Assembly (NCBI GenBank): GCA_049649525.1
Contig: JBARZE010000050.1
Span: 310,001 to 374,000, forward strand
DNA: 64,000 nt
DNA from: JAAURB01 sp049649525
Lineage (GTDB): Bacteria > Cyanobacteriota > Cyanobacteriia > Cyanobacteriales > Microcoleaceae
Reading direction: 5' to 3'
In this document: piece by piece, positions 9,067 to 17,371 of the stretch
Position numbering within the stretch: position 1 is the stretch's first letter
Layout of the letters: each line of letters opens with the position of its first letter
Translations under genes and position numbers: made by a program
Notes under the pieces: generated by a model
Told to the model about the DNA's origin: nothing
The model's database searches: none
Seen by the model: only the letters and a program-made list of their open reading frames with translations

Positions 9067-10104
9067 ATGTCTCAATTAATTCATCGTTTAAATTGGAAAG
9101 CACATTCTAATTTAGAAAGATCCCTTTGTTATCCCGCTAACCAGCGGTGGGTCGCTTGGCATTGGGAACCGGAAATGAATCAAGCCTTGTATAATGATGG
9201 TGAACTGACCGGAACTTCTAATAATTTAGCTTGGCAAGTTTTTCTCGATCATCCTCAAATTAACACAGATTTAAATGATTATCCACTGGCCAAAACGGAT
9301 GATTATTGGCTACTGCTTGATCGTAAAACAAGAGCGCTTTATGTTGGAGAAGGAAAATTTGTTCAAGGGTTATTAGAAAATCCCGAAAGTTTAGGTTTAT
9401 TAGCAACACTGGATCAAAATAGTAATCCGATTCAAGATACTCGTTATACTGCGAAAAATCAATTTAATAAACTTACTCATTGGACAGCACAACGTCAGTG
9501 GTTAAAGCTGATTCCAATTGGGGTGGGTGCGGCTTTAGTTACATTTTTCGGACTTAACTTAATCAAATCTAATTATCAGCCTCAAATTGCTTCTAATACA
9601 TCTCCAACAATACCCTTTACTCCGGGAGAAAGCTGCGGTTTAAACGGTTCAGGAACTGTTTCTACTTTTTATAACTCTTCCAAAGGCGATCAAGAACTGC
9701 ATTTAGTTAGTGTTTACGAAGCCAACGCAAATCATAGTCATGGTAATCATCCGACTGGACTGGCTGAAGTTAAAATTACTCGTCAAGATAAGCCAATCAT
9801 TTTAGCGCTTTCTTCTTATGAACCTGTCAAATGGCAACTACAATTAGCACCCGGTGTTCAAATCGAAAAGATTATTCTCAATGGTTATCACGATCAACAA
9901 ATTGCGGGAGTTTCTGGTATTCCGGTTGAGGAATATAGTTATCAAGATACAGGAAATTATTTAGGGAATTTTCCTTATCGTTGGGAGTCTGTAGCTGATT
10001 CTTCAACGTCTCCAGAACTAGTTAATCAACTAAACAAACTCACCGGAACACCATTAACTTCATTTCAAGGATGTTATCGAGGTACGCAGTTTAAAATTCA
10101 GTAA
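9067..10104 (+). CDS. Single-pass membrane protein, hypothetical
   Basis: 345 residues. The N-terminal ~150 residues are soluble and Trp-rich (SLCYPANQRWVAWHWEPE), followed by one membrane helix (LIPIGVGAALVTFFGLNLI) and a ~170-residue extracytoplasmic domain starting near ESCGLNGSGTVSTFY and ending FQGCYRGTQFKIQ. Two Cys residues flank the outer domain and could form a disulfide. The outer domain contains a His/Asn-rich NHSHGNHPTG segment, which might bind metal (speculative). I do not recognise the family. It faces the large repeat protein, with stem-loops between them. Confidence 0.65.
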   Translation: MSQLIHRLNWKAHSNLERSLCYPANQRWVAWHWEPEMNQALYNDGELTGTSNNLAWQVFLDHPQINTDLNDYPLAKTDDYWLLLDRKTRALYVGEGKFVQGLLENPESLGLLATLDQNSNPIQDTRYTAKNQFNKLTHWTAQRQWLKLIPIGVGAALVTFFGLNLIKSNYQPQIASNTSPTIPFTPGESCGLNGSGTVSTFYNSSKGDQELHLVSVYEANANHSHGNHPTGLAEVKITRQDKPIILALSSYEPVKWQLQLAPGVQIEKIILNGYHDQQIAGVSGIPVEEYSYQDTGNYLGNFPYRWESVADSSTSPELVNQLNKLTGTPLTSFQGCYRGTQFKIQ

Positions 10105-10137
10105 AAGAGGATATTTTTATCTCCTTTAAATCAAAAA

Positions 10138-10216
10138 ACAGAGACGTTCTCTAGGGAATATCTCTGTCATCAATTCGGTCATTTTAAGTAGAGACATTTC
10201 TCAGAACATCTCTACT
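10138..10216. terminator. Tandem hairpins between convergent genes
   Basis: Two stem-loops separate the convergent genes. The first (10138-10167) pairs ACAGAGA with TCTCTGT. The second (10187-10216) pairs AGTAGAGA with TCTCTACT and is followed by ATTTTT on the + strand. The second looks like an intrinsic terminator for the upstream + gene; the pair may serve both directions. Confidence 0.55.
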
Positions 10217-10233
10217 ATTTTTAGCTAAATTAT

Positions 10234-13200
10234 TTAAACCATTGTTTCAGTTTCAGGGTTTAGTAAACCTTGACTTGCTTGGTAATTGTAAACATCAATT
10301 CGAGTCACTTGTTCAATACTTGTGGTTTGAGAGAACTGAATTAACGCTTCTGCATTGACTTCAGCTTGCAGGAAGGTATCGAGTTGCAGATCTGGATTTT
10401 CTGCTAAGAATTGGCTGCTGAAAGGATCATGACTAGCTGTTAATCCCTGACCAAACATATACTCTACAATTTGAGTATAGTTAAGATCTTCAACTGCTTC
10501 AACTTCGTAATGAGTCAGGAGATCGGCGACTGTCGCCTCATCACTGAGATATTCTTCAAAGTTATATAACGGTGAGAGTTCATTACCTTGTTCTAAGACA
10601 TCACCCGTTAAAGCATCGTAAATTTCAGCATTGTCAAGTTCACCGTTATTATCGAGATCATAACTATCTTGATTTTCGCTTAATATTTCGGCATACTCTG
10701 TCTTAGACCAGTCAACATCAACCACAGGTGAACTAGAAACACCCGCTTTCGTACTAAACTCAAACACCTGTTTAGAACTGAGGTTATAGACACTTTCAAC
10801 CCGATAGTTTTCGACAATTTCTGTGTCTAATGTTTCTCGGAAGTAGTCTACATCAACAAATTCTGTCGGATCAAGTCCAAAGTTAACCGCTTCATTTAAA
10901 ATGAAGTCTTTGATCTCTGCGGCATCAAGGCTAGAAAGTTCTTCCGGTGTGACTTTAAAGAACCCAGCAATAGCTTCGGTATACTCTTCGACAAACCCAT
11001 CAATATCGACAGGAGACAAACGTAACTCATCGGGTAAACCAACGGTGTAAACGTGTTCGAGAACTGCTAAGTCAGTGGTTTCTTCACCAGATAAATGTGT
11101 CTCGCGGTAGTATTCGAGATTAACTTTTTCGGAGATTTTGCCATACAAGCCGCCAACCACTAAGACATCACTCAAGGTTGCAACCGCCTCGATATTAATC
11201 TCATATTCCTCAGCTAATTCAGCTTTAAAGGTTTCCCGCAGATATTCTGTGTCTACAAACTCACTCGGATCAATTCCCAGCTTCCAACCTTGTTGGAACA
11301 TAAACTTCATCACTTGTTGGTGGCTGAGTTGAGAGACATCAAAGTCAGCATCCATTTCCGACTCACCCGTCATACCAGCATCACCCGTCATACCAGCATC
11401 ACCCGTTTTAGCAGCATCACCCGTCATCTCATCATCGATGTCGCCCGTCATACCATCATCACCCGTCATACCCGTCATACCAGCATCGATGTCGCCCGTC
11501 ATACCAGCATCACCCGTCATACCATCATCACCCGTCATACCATCATCACCCGTCATCTCATCATCGATGTCGCCCGTCATACCAGCATCACCCGTCATAC
11601 CATCATCACCCGTCATACCAGCATCACCCGTCATACCAGCATCACCCGTCATACCATCATCACCCGTCATACCAGCATCACCCGTCATCTCATCATCGAT
11701 GTCGCCCGTCATACCAGCATCACCCGTCATCTCATCATCGATGTCACCCGTTTTAGCAGTCCCACCCGTTTTAGCAGTCCCACCCGTTTTAGCAGCATCA
11801 CCCGTCATCTCATCATCACCCGTCATACCCGTCTTAGCAGTCCCACCCGTTTTAGCAGTCCCACCCGTCATACCAGCATCACCCGTCATACCCGTCATAC
11901 CAGCATCACCCGTCATACCCGTGTGATCTACACTGAGATAAAATTCCTTCAACGCCTCAGCATGTTGTTGAACATAACCTTTGATATCAACCGCATTCAG
12001 TTGCAAGCTTTCGACTTCTAAAATAGCCTTGAACTCGCTGCTGTAGGAGATTTGCAGTATTTGTTGAATGCTGAGTTGATCGACATTATCAACTTCAATT
12101 TCCAAGTTAGTCAATACTTGGGTTTGCTGTTCTACGCTTAGTTGTTCAAACTGATAATGTAAGAAATTCACATCGAGTTTTGCGAATTCAGTTTGCAGCC
12201 AATTAACAACATCATCGGTAGTTATTTCCTCAGCTTCTACAAAATTAGCGATCGCCACACTATAAGTAGACTGGATATAATCTATATCTGTAATAGCGGT
12301 TTCCAGGCTAAACTCAACCCCTGCTTTACCGAAAGCGAAGGAGTAAACATCATCAAAGGATAATTCTTTAATATCTTTGACCTTGAAGTTTTCCTTCAAT
12401 GCCATTTTCAGTTCTTCACCGTTGGCTTCGAGATACGCTTCAACACTAAACCAATTGAGGCTGCTGACTTCTACTTCAGTTTGTTCATAGAGATATTCTA
12501 GAATCTCTAACTGAGTAAATTCTGCAATGCCTTCAACTGCTAAAGTTGTCCGAATATAATCGTAATCAACAACAGTTGATAAACCACCGAACTGGTAGTC
12601 TAGAACGACTGCATCACTAACTTCTGTAATTTCAGTCTCATAAACTTCAGCAATTTTCTCTGCATTAAGTTCACGGTAGAAATTAATATTTTCTGCACTA
12701 ATAAATTCAGTCAAGTTAATGCCTAATTTCCAGCTTTCTTTAACTGCAAATTCAAACACTTGCGTTTGACTGACTTCTGTAATTGTTTCGACCGAGAAGA
12801 ATTCAATCAGTTGTGTGGTATATTCAGCGCGGTAAGCTTCGAGATTCAGCGTGGATAATTGATTTTCAATATCAAATCCTTCTGTTAATAGATAGGTTTT
12901 GATTTCTTCAGGCGTTAACTCATCCAGTTCTTTCTCAATAGAAGCCGCAAATTCAGTCAGTTGTGCTTCGTATTGTACAGAAACATACTTAATATCGACA
13001 AAAGGCTGTGCATCTCCGAAGACATACTCAACTACATTTTCCTCTGTAACTGTTTCACCAAAGGTAGTTTCTAATGCTTCTTGATACGCGATCTTGAGAT
13101 AGTCAAAATCAACAACTTGCTTCAACAATCCCAGTTTCAATCCTTCACCAGACAAGAAAGCTTTAATTTGACCATCACTTAAATCATTAACCCGATCAAC

Positions 13201-14847
13201 TTTAAAGAATTCTTTGAGTTCTTTCTTAAACTCTTTTCGCGCTTTCTTGAAATCAATAGAACTCGCTTGTAACCCTTCGTCTTTACCGACTCCGAGAATA
13301 AAAGACTTAACCTGTTGATCGCTAATTTCTTCGACTTCAATGCCGTAAAATTCTGTGAGTTCAGCCGCATATTTCACAGAAACATATTTGACATCGACGA
13401 TGAAGTCTGGCATCAAACCATCGATAACATCAATATCATCTAATTCTGCAGCATTATCAACATCATTCGCATCACGAATTGCTTCTCGATGCAGTTTTTT
13501 ACTGTATTCTAAATGGACAAAAACAGAAGGATTAATACCTAAATCCAATGCGTTTTCTTGCAGAAATTCTACAACGTTACTGTCCTCAACATCATTAATA
13601 TTTTCTACATTAAACTCCGCTTTCAATACTTCTGCATACGTTGCTTTGACGAAGTTTAAGGTAATAGCATTTTCCGGTAAGGAATCACCCTCATCTTCTA
13701 CACCCTCATCGTCGATGCCTGAATCTTCTACACCCTCATCGTCGATGCCTGAACCCTCGACATCAGAACCTGGATTACTTAAATCTGGTAATCCTAAACT
13801 AGGATCGAAGCCAAAATCTGGTTCACCGAGTTCCTCCTCATCCATCCCAGAATCATTATCCATCCCAGAATCATTATCCATCCCAGAATCATTATCCATC
13901 CCAGAATCATTATCCATCCCAGAATTATTATCCATCCCAGAATTATTATCCATCCCAGAATTATTATCCATCCCAGAATTATTATCAGGATTGGTAACAA
14001 TAACTTCGAGATTATCGACAATCAACTGAAATAAATTAGAAATGCTGAGTTCAGCTAAGCTTGAAATATCAAGAGTTTCAAGAACAGTAGAAGTCTCAAT
14101 AGACAAGTTAAACAGACGATTCTCAAAGATACCAAATTGGAGAAAGTGATCGACTGCGGTAATCACTCCGGCAGCGACATCGGCTGCGACATCAGGGTTT
14201 AATGAGAGATATTCTTCCGGATTGAATAAATCGTTAAACTTGAGATTTTGTTGTTTTCCGAATTTAAGAAAGTGTTGGAAAACGCTAATTTGATTCGTTT
14301 CTAATTCTGCTTCAACGCTTGAATTAGATTCTAGGTATTTTTGGGTTTTGAAAAAATGACTAAACTCTCGTCGTTCAAACTGTCCAGCCTGTAAAAAGTG
14401 TGAAACAGCAGTTATTTCACCGTTCTGAACCGCTAAACTGACATCAACGTTAAGTTCTAGATAAGCTGTTGTACTAAAAGTATGACTGAACTCCCGCGAC
14501 TCAAATTGTCCGAAATTAGTGAAGTGTTCTAATGCGCGATTGCGGATATATAATTGCTTGGCTTCTGAATCCATTTCGCCCGGAAATTCAACTTCAAAAT
14601 CAGCTTCAAAAGTTGCAGCTAAATCTGAGTTTAATTCTAGATAATCTGATGCGTCAAAGACATCACTACAAACACGACCTTCAAATTGACCGAAGGCAAA
14701 AAAGTGTTCTTTTGCGGTTAACGAAGTAGTGCCACTAGCAATTGCAGCTTCAACATCTGGATTATTAGCGAGATATGTTTCTTCGTCAAATAATAAGTCT
14801 AAGATTGTATTGATTTGAGGGGTTTCAATTAACAAGGTGGATTCCAT
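10234..14847 (-). CDS. Giant acidic repeat protein with collagen-like and EF-hand segments
   Basis: 1537 residues, strongly acidic, no classical signal peptide. Residues ~1-250 hold about five ~50-residue repeats of the type YLELNxDVxxAVxxGxxxAVxHFxxxGxxExR, known from bacterial exoproteins. Residues ~287-335 are eight tandem DN(N/D)SGM hexapeptides. Residues ~390-970 and 1170-1500 consist of roughly 60-residue degenerate units ending in variants of LSxxQVxEFxxxxGxxLGI. Residues ~975-1160 are a TGDAGM-type repeat in which Gly recurs every third residue over long stretches. Near residue 1395 DLDNNGELDNAEI is a complete EF-hand-type calcium loop. I infer a calcium-binding extracellular or surface protein, perhaps exported by a type I system. 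The function is unknown. The ATG is followed by a long AT-rich upstream region. Confidence 0.8.
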   Translation of the reverse strand: MESTLLIETPQINTILDLLFDEETYLANNPDVEAAIASGTTSLTAKEHFFAFGQFEGRVCSDVFDASDYLELNSDLAATFEADFEVEFPGEMDSEAKQLYIRNRALEHFTNFGQFESREFSHTFSTTAYLELNVDVSLAVQNGEITAVSHFLQAGQFERREFSHFFKTQKYLESNSSVEAELETNQISVFQHFLKFGKQQNLKFNDLFNPEEYLSLNPDVAADVAAGVITAVDHFLQFGIFENRLFNLSIETSTVLETLDISSLAELSISNLFQLIVDNLEVIVTNPDNNSGMDNNSGMDNNSGMDNNSGMDNDSGMDNDSGMDNDSGMDNDSGMDEEELGEPDFGFDPSLGLPDLSNPGSDVEGSGIDDEGVEDSGIDDEGVEDEGDSLPENAITLNFVKATYAEVLKAEFNVENINDVEDSNVVEFLQENALDLGINPSVFVHLEYSKKLHREAIRDANDVDNAAELDDIDVIDGLMPDFIVDVKYVSVKYAAELTEFYGIEVEEISDQQVKSFILGVGKDEGLQASSIDFKKARKEFKKELKEFFKVDRVNDLSDGQIKAFLSGEGLKLGLLKQVVDFDYLKIAYQEALETTFGETVTEENVVEYVFGDAQPFVDIKYVSVQYEAQLTEFAASIEKELDELTPEEIKTYLLTEGFDIENQLSTLNLEAYRAEYTTQLIEFFSVETITEVSQTQVFEFAVKESWKLGINLTEFISAENINFYRELNAEKIAEVYETEITEVSDAVVLDYQFGGLSTVVDYDYIRTTLAVEGIAEFTQLEILEYLYEQTEVEVSSLNWFSVEAYLEANGEELKMALKENFKVKDIKELSFDDVYSFAFGKAGVEFSLETAITDIDYIQSTYSVAIANFVEAEEITTDDVVNWLQTEFAKLDVNFLHYQFEQLSVEQQTQVLTNLEIEVDNVDQLSIQQILQISYSSEFKAILEVESLQLNAVDIKGYVQQHAEALKEFYLSVDHTGMTGDAGMTGMTGDAGMTGGTAKTGGTAKTGMTGDDEMTGDAAKTGGTAKTGGTAKTGDIDDEMTGDAGMTGDIDDEMTGDAGMTGDDGMTGDAGMTGDAGMTGDDGMTGDAGMTGDIDDEMTGDDGMTGDDGMTGDAGMTGDIDAGMTGMTGDDGMTGDIDDEMTGDAAKTGDAGMTGDAGMTGESEMDADFDVSQLSHQQVMKFMFQQGWKLGIDPSEFVDTEYLRETFKAELAEEYEINIEAVATLSDVLVVGGLYGKISEKVNLEYYRETHLSGEETTDLAVLEHVYTVGLPDELRLSPVDIDGFVEEYTEAIAGFFKVTPEELSSLDAAEIKDFILNEAVNFGLDPTEFVDVDYFRETLDTEIVENYRVESVYNLSSKQVFEFSTKAGVSSSPVVDVDWSKTEYAEILSENQDSYDLDNNGELDNAEIYDALTGDVLEQGNELSPLYNFEEYLSDEATVADLLTHYEVEAVEDLNYTQIVEYMFGQGLTASHDPFSSQFLAENPDLQLDTFLQAEVNAEALIQFSQTTSIEQVTRIDVYNYQASQGLLNPETETMV
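11366..11922 (-). repeat. Minisatellite encoding Gly-X-Y (GDA/GMT) repeats
   Basis: About 560 bp built from 9- and 18-bp units (CAT-rich on the + strand, encoding MTGDAG, MTGDDG, MTGDIDDE and GGTAKT on the minus strand). The reading frame is preserved throughout. The repetition also creates long spurious open frames on the + strand. Confidence 0.9.
13840..13985 (-). repeat. Eight tandem 18-bp units encoding DN(N/D)SGM
   Basis: Eight near-identical 18-bp units. The first four from the N-terminal side encode NNSGMD and the next four NDSGMD, differing by one base, which points to recent block duplication by slippage or recombination. Confidence 0.9.
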
Positions 14848-15485
14848 AATTAAGTTTATTCTCCGTATTTTTTGCAGTGGTAAATTATGTAAAAAGTTTG
14901 ATTTCGTCTATAGCAATGTATTTTTTATTTGTCTAATCAGATTATTTTTTAAGTAAAAACAGTATTTTTTACTCCAATCTGATAATGTTTATCGAGATGC
15001 ACCTATAAAATATAAGACTCGAACCAAACTTTTTTTGAGTCGTATTCAGAAAAATCGTTCAATTCAAACAGTCATAGTTCTCATATTTTCAGTTTAGTAA
15101 TTCTAAGTAAAAATAGCGTGAGGGATTCATGAGAATTTTTTAATTTTACCAATTCACTAATTTTAATTATAAAAAACATTATTGATCTTACCATCCGATA
15201 AATTACTGATTTCTCTCAACTTAATAAATGTATGATCAGTGATTATACTGATGTTATAGTTGCCAGATAAATAGACCTAGCCTTTTTTAAAAGCCAGGTC
15301 ATTCGGTCAAGAAATATTTGAGAGAGAATTATACTCAGACAGATATAATTTAAACGAAATTTATCTCATTATTAATCTAGCAAGAGTGTAAAAAGTTACA
15401 TTCTTTTACCCTTGATTAACTCTAATTATTTTAGTTTGTCTATAGAGACGAACTTATTAAGATTAAAGTTCCCAAATTACTAAAA
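14848..15485. other. AT-rich intergenic region
   Basis: 638 bp between the repeat-protein start and the 3' end of the response regulator. It must contain the promoter of the repeat protein. I see AT-rich runs and short hairpins (for example around the TAGACCTAGCC...CCAGGTC stretch near 15280) but no gene and no confident operator. Confidence 0.5.
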
Positions 15486-16154
15486 TTAAACACACAAGCG
15501 ATATCCCATTCCTCGCAGCGTTTGAATTTGATGGGTTCCTAACTTTTTGCGAAGATAACCGATATAAACATCCACAATATTTGATCCTGGGTCATAATCA
15601 TAGCCCCAAACTTGATCGAGCAGTTGTTCCCGGCTCAAGACTTGACTCGGATGACGCATTAAGGTTTCTAAAAGCTGAAACTCTTTGGCTGATAATTTAA
15701 CCGCGCGATCGCCGACACTGACTTGACGAGTATACATATCTAGGCTAATATTACCTATCTGTAAAAAACGCTTTTCTTGGGATTTTGTCAGGGGTTGTTG
15801 TCTTAATCTAACCCGAACCCGTGCGAGCAGCTCTGCAAAGCGAAAAGGCTTGGTAACATAATCATCCGCCCCGACTTCAAAACCCGTTACCTTGTCCTCG
15901 ACTTCATCTCTAGCACTCAGAATAATTACAGGGATGTGTTGCCCTTGGCCTCTAAGTTGTTGTAGGACTTGGAAACCATCTTGTTTAGGTAAATTTAAGT
16001 CTAAAATCAGTAAGTCAAATTGACAACCGAGGGCTTTGTCAACAGCCTCGGCTCCATTGGTGGCAACAGTTGTAGTAAAACCATTGGCTCGTAATCCTTT
16101 GTCGATAAACGCTGCAATTCGAGGTTCGTCTTCAGCAATTAAAATCCGGCTCAT
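15486..16154 (-). CDS. OmpR/PhoB-family response regulator (orphan)
   Basis: 222 residues. The receiver domain (1-~120) has the acidic pair in AEDEPR, phospho-acceptor D52 in LILDLNLP, a Thr/Ser in ILSARD and the conserved Lys in YVTKPF. A winged-helix DNA-binding domain follows (LSAKEFQLLETLMRHPSQVLS ... IVDVYIGYLRKKLG ... RGMGYRL). It should bind DNA as a dimer after phosphorylation. No histidine kinase is adjacent, so the partner is elsewhere; the ethylene-receptor-like kinase 6.7 kb away is one untested possibility. It is divergent from sodC across a 196-bp gap. Confidence 0.95.
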   Translation of the reverse strand: MSRILIAEDEPRIAAFIDKGLRANGFTTTVATNGAEAVDKALGCQFDLLILDLNLPKQDGFQVLQQLRGQGQHIPVIILSARDEVEDKVTGFEVGADDYVTKPFRFAELLARVRVRLRQQPLTKSQEKRFLQIGNISLDMYTRQVSVGDRAVKLSAKEFQLLETLMRHPSQVLSREQLLDQVWGYDYDPGSNIVDVYIGYLRKKLGTHQIQTLRGMGYRLCV

Positions 16155-16350
16155 TCAATCACACTTAATAATAGAACAAGAGTTAGCAGATCACCCATTA
16201 CTATTTTTAACGCAATTACTATTTGAACCGTCAATTATTTTAGTATGACATGAGATCTGACTCGGTTAAATGGTAAATGTGACAGTTTGCTCTTCTAACC
16301 AAGCTAGTCTACTGTAGGACGATTATTAAGTTTTTTAAAGATATCCCCCG

Positions 16351-17001
16351 ATGATTACATCAGATTCTCTAAGATCAATCCAACTTGCATTAGTAAATAT
16401 TATGAATAGAATCAAACACTCAATGATTAAAAAAATTATTGTTATACCCAGTCTCTGTTTGCTGATCGCGCTGTTTGCCGTTAGCTGTGATAGACCAATC
16501 GGTTTATCCGATTCACAAAATCGAGTCGTTGCCGTTGCTAATATTCAAGGCGCACCTGATTCTAACCTATCTGGAACAGTGACTTTAATTCAAACTCAAA
16601 CCGATGGTATTTTACCCACAGTAGAAGTGCAAGCTGATATTGCGGGTTTACCACCCAATACTAAGCATGGGTTGCATATCCACCAAACAGGCACATGCGA
16701 ACCCGACTTTAAAGCGGCTGGAGGACATTTTGACCCCGGCCCATTTGGTGAAACCAATCCAGATGCGAATCATCCGTTTCACATGGGAGATTTACCCAAT
16801 TTAGTTGCTAATGCAGAAGGCAATGCGACTTTAGCTCATCGGACTAACCGAGTGACAATTTCTGAAGGCCCCTTAAGTTTATTTGATGCTGATGGCAGTG
16901 CCATTATTGTTCATATCGATGAAGACCAAGGAACCACTGGAGTTGACGGTGGCGCGGGGGGTGGTCGTTTAGGATGTGGTGTCATTCAGTCTCAGTCTTG
17001 A
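16351..17001 (+). CDS. sodC: Cu/Zn superoxide dismutase, probable lipoprotein
   Basis: 216 residues from the first ATG. Dismutates superoxide in the periplasm or at the membrane. Visible copper and zinc ligands and structural motifs: HGLHIHQTGTC (H109, H111), GGHFDPG, HPFHMGDLPNL, a later IIVHIDED and the terminal GGGRLGCGVI with the disulfide Cys. The N-terminus has the hydrophobic run IPSLCLLIALFAVSC, whose AVSC could be a lipobox. The internal ATG at 16402 (MNRIKHSM) gives a more compact signal peptide and may be the true start. Cu/Zn enzymes are less common in cyanobacteria than Fe, Mn or Ni types. Confidence 0.93.
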   Translation: MITSDSLRSIQLALVNIMNRIKHSMIKKIIVIPSLCLLIALFAVSCDRPIGLSDSQNRVVAVANIQGAPDSNLSGTVTLIQTQTDGILPTVEVQADIAGLPPNTKHGLHIHQTGTCEPDFKAAGGHFDPGPFGETNPDANHPFHMGDLPNLVANAEGNATLAHRTNRVTISEGPLSLFDADGSAIIVHIDEDQGTTGVDGGAGGGRLGCGVIQSQS

Positions 17002-17099
17002 TGGGAGATGATTGTTAAGTGGGAGCCACGAGAGAGTGATAACAAAGCGATAACACAGTCTGAATTAGGGTCAGAGCTGATTAACCCTTTTATGAAAAA

Positions 17100-17300
17100 A
17101 TGGCAATTTATCAGGCTTATTGGCTACCTCAGAAACGATTTTCCCCCATAACAGCAGAAACTGCAACGGCGAATCTTCCTGCTATTGTTGTTAAAAAAGC
17201 CGGGGATTTTCCACCCTTTTGGCACAAGGATACTTCTTTTTTAGAGGTAATGGAGGAACTCTACGAACGGGTGAGAACAAAAAATAAAGGTGCTTTTTAA
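17100..17300 (+). CDS. Small conserved-looking hypothetical protein
   Basis: 66 residues, MAIYQAYWL at the start and a charged C-terminal half (FLEVMEELYERVRTKNKG) that reads like genuine helical protein sequence. There is no signal peptide or known motif. Its stop codon touches the promoter-like element of the downstream TPR-CHAT gene. It could be a small cyanobacterial protein or a remnant. Confidence 0.4.
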   Translation: MAIYQAYWLPQKRFSPITAETATANLPAIVVKKAGDFPPFWHKDTSFLEVMEELYERVRTKNKGAF

Positions 17301-17334
17301 AATTGCATAGGTTCAACCTCCTAAAATCTATGTT
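17299..17334 (+). promoter_or_regulatory. YTGCAT-N20-TA element upstream of TPR-CHAT 1
   Basis: AAAATTGCATAGGTTCAA at 17299-17316 with TTGCAT at 17303-17308, a 20-bp spacer, then TATGTT at 17329-17334. The ATG at 17372 lies 37 bp further on. This is the best-conserved copy together with the one before the sigma-like operon. Confidence 0.6.
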
Positions 17335-17371
17335 AGAGGGTGTTTGAACATCTACCCCGAAACAGACTGTT

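Noticed and set aside
11290..12021. Long + strand open frames rich in ITRHT or SPVIP repeats
   Set aside because: They are antisense readings of the in-frame GDAGMT repeat tract; repetition removes stops in several frames, and there is no start context.
13355..14029. + strand frame rich in Ser/Pro and SIPE repeats
   Set aside because: Antisense shadow of the acidic hexapeptide and flanking region of the giant repeat protein.
16383..16415. TTGCAT near the sodC start as a copy of the element
   Set aside because: It lies inside the proposed coding start region and lacks TA at the right distance.
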